DNA of 64,000 nucleotides, from assembly GCF_947503125.1 (NCBI RefSeq), contig NZ_CANNCR010000004.1:62001-126000 (forward strand), in the 5' to 3' direction. Each line of letters starts with the position of its first letter. The stretch's first letter is position 1. The notes under the pieces were generated by a model, which saw nothing but the letters and a program-made list of their open reading frames with translations, made no database searches and was not told the origin of the DNA. The DNA comes from an uncultured Metabacillus sp. Its GTDB lineage: Bacteria > Bacillota > Bacilli > Bacillales > Bacillaceae. Made by a program: the position numbers and the translations under genes. Shown here piece by piece: positions 58,800-64,000 of this stretch.

Positions 58800-60347
58800 T
58801 TACAGCATTTCACTAATTGTTTTTGCTTGCATATGGAGTGCTAAGTAATCCGGACCTCCTGCCTTTGAATCTGTTCCTGACATTTTGAAGCCGCCAAATG
58901 GGTGATAGCCAACAATTGCGCCTGTGCAGTTTCGATTAAAATATAAGTTTCCTACGTGGAATTCCTGTTTGGCACGTTCGATATGCTTTCTGTTGTCGGT
59001 AATCACCGCGCCTGTTAGCCCATATTCTGTATTATTGGCAATTTTAAGAGCCTCATCAAAATCTTTTGCCTTGGCAAAAGCAACCACCGGTCCAAAGATT
59101 TCTTCCTGCATGATTCTAGCATTTGGATCAAGATCGGCAAAGATTGTCGGCTCAATAAAATAGCCTTTCGAATCATCACCGTTTCCCCCACTCATTAAAC
59201 GGCCTTCTTCTTTCCCAATCTGAATGTAATCCATAATCTTATCAAATGAGCCTTGATCAATAACCGGCCCCATATAGGTTTCTGCCTTTTCTGGATTGCC
59301 AGTAATTTTTTGCTCTGTAATTTCTACGACACGTTGCAGAACTTGATCATACACATCTTCATGTACAACAGCGCGTGATCCTGCTGAGCATTTTTGTCCG
59401 GCAAAACCAAATGCCGAAGTAAAAATAGCTTGTGCAGCAAGCTCTAAATCACAGTCTTTATCGACAACAACTGTATCCTTTCCACCCATTTCAGCAATCA
59501 CACGTTTTAAATGCATTTGACCTGGCTGAACCTTTGCTGCGCGTTCAAAAATACGAGTACCTACTTCACGAGAACCAGTAAAGGTAATAATGCTTGTTTT
59601 TGGATGATCAACTAAATAATCCCCAACTTCAGCACCACTGCCTGGAACAAAGTTTACAACTCCCTTTGGCAACCCTGCTTCTTCTAAGACTTCTACAAAT
59701 AAAGCAGCGATTACTGGTGTTGCACTAGCTGGTTTTAAAACGACTGTATTTCCCGTCACAATTGGAGCAACTGTTGTACCAGCCATAATCGCAAATAAGA
59801 AATTCCAAGGCGGGATCACAACTGTAACACCTGTAGGCGTGTAGATATATTTATTGATTTCACCTTCACGACTATTAACAGGCTTGCCTTTTGCCAATTC
59901 GATCATTTGGCGGCCATAGTATTCCATAAAATCAATCGCTTCAGCTGTATCAGCGTCCGCCTCATTCCATGGTTTTCCTGCTTCTTTCACTAACAGTGCA
60001 GAAAAATCATGCTTTTTACGGCGCACGATGGCTGCTGCTCTAAACAAGATGTTTGCTCTCTCTTCCGGATTCCAATAACGCCATTCTTCAAAAGCTTCTG
60101 CTGCAGCTTGGATCGCCATCTCAGCGTGCTCCTTTGTCGCTTTGGAAACAGTTCCGACAATTTCTTCTTTATTAGCGGGGTTATAGGATATAATTTTATT
60201 TTCTGTTGAAACTCGCTCACCATTTATCACAAGCGGATAATCTCTTCCCATTATTTCGTTTACATTAGCTAGTGCCTTTTCAAAGGCGATGCGGTTTTCC
60301 TCAATACTAAAATCTGTAAATGGTTCGTGTTTGTAAGCTGTTGTCAT
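58800..60347 (-). CDS. putC: 1-pyrroline-5-carboxylate dehydrogenase PutC
   Basis: The NAD-dependent enzyme that oxidises glutamate semialdehyde to glutamate, 515 residues. Catalytic Cys in [14 protein letters not shown], Glu in [11 protein letters not shown], oxyanion Asn in [13 protein letters not shown]. The NAD-binding [10 protein letters not shown] is present. This is an intact gene in an otherwise damaged operon. It starts 24 bases after putB. Confidence 0.95.
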   Translation of the reverse strand: MTTAYKHEPFTDFSIEENRIAFEKALANVNEIMGRDYPLVINGERVSTENKIISYNPANKEEIVGTVSKATKEHAEMAIQAAAEAFEEWRYWNPEERANILFRAAAIVRRKKHDFSALLVKEAGKPWNEADADTAEAIDFMEYYGRQMIELAKGKPVNSREGEINKYIYTPTGVTVVIPPWNFLFAIMAGTTVAPIVTGNTVVLKPASATPVIAALFVEVLEEAGLPKGVVNFVPGSGAEVGDYLVDHPKTSIITFTGSREVGTRIFERAAKVQPGQMHLKRVIAEMGGKDTVVVDKDCDLELAAQAIFTSAFGFAGQKCSAGSRAVVHEDVYDQVLQRVVEITEQKITGNPEKAETYMGPVIDQGSFDKIMDYIQIGKEEGRLMSGGNGDDSKGYFIEPTIFADLDPNARIMQEEIFGPVVAFAKAKDFDEALKIANNTEYGLTGAVITDNRKHIERAKQEFHVGNLYFNRNCTGAIVGYHPFGGFKMSGTDSKAGGPDYLALHMQAKTISEML

Positions 60348-60371
60348 AATAATCGACTCCTTTTCGTTTGG

Positions 60372-61289
60372 TTATTTTTTTGTCATTCCCTTTAGAGCAA
60401 ACGCAATATTTGCCGGGCGCTCTGCAAGTCTTCTCATAAAATAGCCATACCAGTCATTTCCGTATGGAACATAGACTCGCATTTTATAGCCTTCCTTGAC
60501 TAGTTCCTTTTGTGTTGCTGTTCTCATCCCATAAAGCATTTGAAACTCAAATTGAGTGGTTGGGATATCATGTTCTTTTGTCAATTTTTTTGTATATTCA
60601 ATCATTGCATCATCATGTGTTGCAATGGCTGTATAATTTCCATTTAATAAATTCATTTTTATGAGCTTTTTATAATTTTCATCAACATCTGCCTTCACTG
60701 GAAAGGCTACTTTTGCTGATTCCTTATACGCTCCTTTTACTAATCGTAAAAAAGGTTTATATTGATTTAAATCTTGGAGATCTTTTTCTGTTCGATATAA
60801 ATATGCTTGTAAAACTGTGCTAACATAGGTGTAGCGTTGTTTAAAATCTTTGAAAATATCAAGTGTTTTTTGGCATCGTTGTTCATCCTACATATCGATC
60901 GTAACCATTATTTTGTGCTTTTCAGCTTTATCCAAAATTCTCGTCATATTTTCAAAGACAAGGTTTTCATCAATGTCTAAGCCTAAGGACGTCATTTTTA
61001 ATGAAACTTGAGAATCCAAGTTTTGTGCAGCAATCGTTTCAATTGTTTGAATGCATTCTTCTGTACGTTCCCTTGCAATAGCTTCATTAGTAACAAACTC
61101 ACCTAAATGGTCAACTGTAACCGAAAGCCCCTCTTCATTTAATTCTTTTATAAATTTTATGGAGCTAGGAAAATCAAGACCACCGACAATCTTACCTGCT
61201 GCAATATTTCCTCCCCAATTTTGGGCTGCTTTATTTAACGCTTTATTTTTGGATAGATATAAGAAAAAATCTCTAGTAAGTACCTGCAC
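60372..61289 (-). pseudogene. putB: Proline dehydrogenase PutB, in-frame amber stop
   Basis: FAD enzyme of the first step of proline oxidation. From GTG at 61289 (after GGGGGTG) the frame reads VLTRDFFLYLSKNKALN to MVTIDM, then TAG at 60888-60890, then continues in the same frame with DEQRCQKTLDIFKDF to the end GMTKK, about 305 residues in all. The family has Glu at that place, so a single G-to-T change (GAG to TAG) explains it. FAD-binding parts YGMRTATQ and YMRRLAERP-like YGYFMRRLAERP lie after the stop, so the short product would be inactive. Confidence 0.93.
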
Positions 61290-61408
61290 TGCATACACCC
61301 CCATAGGATCAAGCTAATAAGAGTTTCATAATGTTTCCTTAATGATAATTTTACAATTGTGACCAAACTGTAACAATGTAGCGGAAATACAAAGATTTGG
61401 CCTTGTCT

Positions 61409-61435
61409 TTGTGTATAAAACACAATTTATTGTGT
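61409..61435. promoter_or_regulatory. Alternating inverted repeats upstream of putB
   Basis: Three copies of one hexamer alternate in direction: TTGTGT (61409-61414), ACACAA (61420-61425), TTGTGT (61430-61435), spaced by 5 and 4 bases. They lie 120-146 bases before the putB start. A cre-like TGTAAACGTTTTAA overlaps the last copy (61433-61446). A PutR site is a reasonable guess. Confidence 0.5.
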
Positions 61436-61599
61436 AAACGTTTTAAAGTGCTAGAATCTTATACTTTACCACTTTTCTAAGTGGTCTATATAATACTTGT
61501 TCCACAGATTGGGGATGGTTAAACAAATGATGTCATTTCCAATCATTCGGTCTTTTTACCTACCTTCGATAATAAGGAATTTATCTGTGATGAATAAAA

Positions 61600-61624
61600 A
61601 TGGATCCTACCCAGTAGAATCCAT
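61600..61624 (-). terminator. Terminator of the YjhG-like gene
   Basis: ATGGATTCTAC pairs with GTAGGATCCAT (one G-U) around TGG, followed by TTTTTATT on the minus strand, just after the stop codon. Confidence 0.85.
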
Positions 61625-61633
61625 CTTTATGAT

Positions 61634-63838
61634 TTACCTATTCTCTTGTTTTTCACTAGGGATTAGTATATCCAGCCGATAATCAAGCTCTGCATCACAT
61701 GAAACGGCAAGTGGAACGACCCCGTGTGCTGCATCGGTGTGCCCTAGCATGCGATTGCTTGCAGCTATTAGTTTTTGGCGTTTTTTAATTCTTGACAGCC
61801 GCTCTTCTCCAAGGTCGTGTCGGGTTGATTTTATTGTATCGAAGGAGAAGCTTATCTCTCCATTTTGAAATGCTTCTTGATCTAAAAACTCGAGTCTCCC
61901 CTCACGGAAATTTAGATAGAGCAAATCACCTGTTTTTAAATAGAGAATTCCTCCACGATCTTTTGCTTCTGGAGTCATGTGACCAACTGCAGCACCATAG
62001 GTTACACCTGAGTAGCGGCCATCACTAATCAGAGTAGCTAAACGCTTCAGCTTTCGATTGGCGTTTATATGCTGCATCGGAGTAAACATTTCCGGCATAC
62101 CAAATGCTACAGGACCCTGCCCGGATATTATGATTGAGATTTTTAAGCTTCCTTCCTTCACCATGACATCAAATAGCTCTTCATAGCCTAATTGTTTGTA
62201 AGATTCATATAATTCAGGTGTGTTATGAAGAAGCATCGCTAGTAAATTTTCGAAGGAAAAGCTGCGGTTATCTCTTAGCTCATCTAATAGCTTGCTATTT
62301 AATAAACCTTTATTTGCCTCATCTTCATTTTCATAGTAAAGTACAAATGCACACTTTTTATCAAACATATTAAGCTGATGTGTTGTCATGCCGCTAATCT
62401 TTACAACAGCGCTTTCAAAGAAGTTTCCTTTAAGAACATCAACACCGCTGAATGCTCGTCTAGGAGTTGATAAAATGATTGGATTTTCTTTTACATTACC
62501 AGCAGATAATGCGCCTGTTTTAGTTGATAAGCGATCAAGCCAGGTTGTACCAGTAACAGTAGGTGCTTCAACATCCATTGGGACACCATTTTCAAGCAAT
62601 TCATGGAAAAGTGTCTCCATGCCGCGGCTAGATCCTGAGCAGCATTGGGTAGCCAAAGCAAAAATATCCCGGCCTTCTGTTAAACTATAATTAAATAAAT
62701 CTGGTATTGGAACCTCGTGGTGGATCTCATCCAAATCCCATAGGCTGAATTTGTAACCTCCATATAACATAGCTGCCACAATATGCATCATAAGGTTGGT
62801 TGAACCTCCTGAAGCACTATGGATACGGATGGCATTTTTAATATTTGCCGCCATAATATTTGAAACGCCGTAAACAGGATCATTTATCATTGTTGCTAAA
62901 CAATCCAGCGATTGATTAACTTGTTCTTGTGTAGGAGGTGCTGTAAGCAGTTCTAATGCCGGATGGACAAGTCCCATGCCTGCAACGAGGTGGCGTGAGC
63001 TATTGCCAGTTCCATTAAATGCACAAACACCGCCTTGGCCATCACATGTATGTACCGCAAGCTGTCTTTCATATTCATCATGTTCGGTTTGAGTAATAAA
63101 CCCATGCTCCTTTGCCCGCTGCAGGACACCTTGAAACGCTGTATTTGAGGAGCATTGCAGGATATATGCCATCGTATCACGGAGGTCGAAGGCAATATCC
63201 TCCGCTCCTTGTGCTTCTGCACGTTTTGCCACTTCCTCAAGTTCAGCAAACAATTCTTCCGGAATAGTCCCTCCTTGGAGGACATGTGCCGGAGCAAAGC
63301 TGGCAAAAAATGGCGCCTCACCGCGATCTTGTCTGACACGATCTAAATGAGCAAGCGCACTGACCACTCCCAATGGCTGTTTATCACAGCCTTGAATCAC
63401 AAATGCACCATGGTAACTATGTGCTTCTAGCTGATTAACGACCATTTGTGCAACAGCATTCCGGCTTTGCAAAGAATAACTCATCCCTTGATTACTTTGG
63501 GCAGTTCCATCACACATAACAGGAGTTGAAAAATAAAAAGGCACACCGCCATTTTGCCAAATGCGGATCGCTGCTCTTGCAGAGGTTTGAAAATCCATAA
63601 TATGTGCAGGATGGTCAGAAGATCCGCCAATGATAGCGATTCTAGGTGCATTTTCATGTAAGCGATTATACACCTCTTCCAAAGTCCAATCAGGCTTTCC
63701 GCCCTCATATGCAGATCCAAGTATTTGTTTTGAACGATCAAGTAAACCAGCAACACAAATCGGCTCATTTGCTTTTCCTTGAACATTGTCGCGGTAAGGG
63801 TTAATTGAGTTGTTGATATATGGGTACTTGATGGACAT
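61634..63838 (-). CDS. YjhG/YagF-type sugar-acid dehydratase
   Basis: An IlvD/Edd-family dehydratase that removes water from an aldonic acid, probably D-xylonate, giving the 2-keto-3-deoxy acid. Iron-sulfur Cys segments are VIQGCDKQPLG and TCDGQGGVC; CSGSSRGMETLF and SDGRYSG are further family marks. At about 734 residues it is longer than the E. coli YjhG (655). ATG at 63838 follows AGGAGG by 11 bases; an in-frame ATG at 63877 lacks a site. The next gene upstream ends 107 bases away, so they may form one operon. Confidence 0.88.
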   Translation of the reverse strand: MSIKYPYINNSINPYRDNVQGKANEPICVAGLLDRSKQILGSAYEGGKPDWTLEEVYNRLHENAPRIAIIGGSSDHPAHIMDFQTSARAAIRIWQNGGVPFYFSTPVMCDGTAQSNQGMSYSLQSRNAVAQMVVNQLEAHSYHGAFVIQGCDKQPLGVVSALAHLDRVRQDRGEAPFFASFAPAHVLQGGTIPEELFAELEEVAKRAEAQGAEDIAFDLRDTMAYILQCSSNTAFQGVLQRAKEHGFITQTEHDEYERQLAVHTCDGQGGVCAFNGTGNSSRHLVAGMGLVHPALELLTAPPTQEQVNQSLDCLATMINDPVYGVSNIMAANIKNAIRIHSASGGSTNLMMHIVAAMLYGGYKFSLWDLDEIHHEVPIPDLFNYSLTEGRDIFALATQCCSGSSRGMETLFHELLENGVPMDVEAPTVTGTTWLDRLSTKTGALSAGNVKENPIILSTPRRAFSGVDVLKGNFFESAVVKISGMTTHQLNMFDKKCAFVLYYENEDEANKGLLNSKLLDELRDNRSFSFENLLAMLLHNTPELYESYKQLGYEELFDVMVKEGSLKISIIISGQGPVAFGMPEMFTPMQHINANRKLKRLATLISDGRYSGVTYGAAVGHMTPEAKDRGGILYLKTGDLLYLNFREGRLEFLDQEAFQNGEISFSFDTIKSTRHDLGEERLSRIKKRQKLIAASNRMLGHTDAAHGVVPLAVSCDAELDYRLDILIPSEKQENR

Positions 63839-63944
63839 TATTAATATTTCCTCCTTTTGTATAGGGGGGAATGTCAACCATTTCTCCTCTCCCTTTATAA
63901 GTAAACCTCTCTAGCAGTATTCTCTACTTATAGGACTGTTCCTA

Positions 63945-64000
63945 CTAAAATGTAGCTTTTTCACTAACTGCCGGAATACCTAATCCTTTTGCACCAGGCT
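63945..64000 (-). CDS. C-terminus of an unidentified protein (partial)
   Basis: The last 18 codons of a minus-strand gene that begins beyond the window: PGAKGLGIPAVSEKATF, then TAG. The stretch is too short to assign. Being directly upstream of the sugar-acid dehydratase, it may belong to the same pathway. Confidence 0.5.
   Translation of the reverse strand, partial: PGAKGLGIPAVSEKATF

Overview
The window is a chromosomal stretch of an AT-rich, endospore-forming, Gram-positive bacterium, almost certainly a member of the Bacillaceae. The signs are a HutP-controlled histidine operon, a T-box in front of an arginyl-tRNA synthetase, a SpoIIP amidase, a GerAB-type germination permease, CcpA-type cre sites, strong AGGAGG ribosome binding sites and put genes in the Bacillus subtilis order. 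I cannot fix the species. I see no rRNA, tRNA, CRISPR array, intact insertion sequence or prophage.

Layout. 1-2.3 kb: histidine degradation (hutP, attenuator, hutH) and the start of a YuiF-like transporter. 2.5-4.8 kb: an AraC-type regulator with an ABC ATPase. 4.9-6.9 kb: T-box and argS. 7-10 kb: small genes, including a 31-residue peptide gene, an EF-G-binding (FusB-type) protein, an orphan gvpU and a decayed amino-acid permease. 10.1-12 kb: spoIIP and an acetyltransferase. 12.2-17.3 kb: a phosphonate-type ABC transporter operon (phnD, frameshifted phnC, two phnE) with a protein-tyrosine-phosphatase-like enzyme and a GntR regulator. 17.7-24 kb: housekeeping and small genes (map, two DinB-type proteins, a stress membrane protein, CorA-type transporter, several unknowns).

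24.2-35.6 kb is a sugar-acid island on the minus strand. It holds a TRAP transporter, a YesM/YesN-like two-component system, a short-chain dehydrogenase, a gluconokinase and genes for the nickel-pincer nucleotide cofactor (larE, larB, larC1, larC2). The enzyme that would use the cofactor survives only as the C-terminal third of a LarA homologue, joined by a deletion to the truncated response regulator. LarC1 carries a 100-residue insert with 60 histidines. cre sites lie upstream of the transporter and of gluconokinase.

35.7-38.3 kb: cold-shock protein, HAD phosphatase and an orphan GerAB-type permease. 38.4-55.2 kb is a polysaccharide-utilisation locus: GH30 and GH43 secreted enzymes, two GH2 beta-galactosidase-like enzymes, a three-gene sugar ABC importer and a LacI regulator, tied together by five matching palindromic operators. 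The enzyme set suggests beta-1,3/1,6-galactan (type II arabinogalactan) as the substrate. 55.8-61.3 kb: proline utilisation (putB, putC, putP, putR) in which putB has an in-frame stop and putP two single-base deletions. 61.6-64 kb: a YjhG/YagF-type sugar-acid dehydratase and the end of another gene.

The broken genes are of two kinds. The permease remnant and the larA/regulator junction are real deletions. phnC and putP each differ from an intact frame by loss of one G or C in a doublet, so assembly error must be excluded before calling them pseudogenes.
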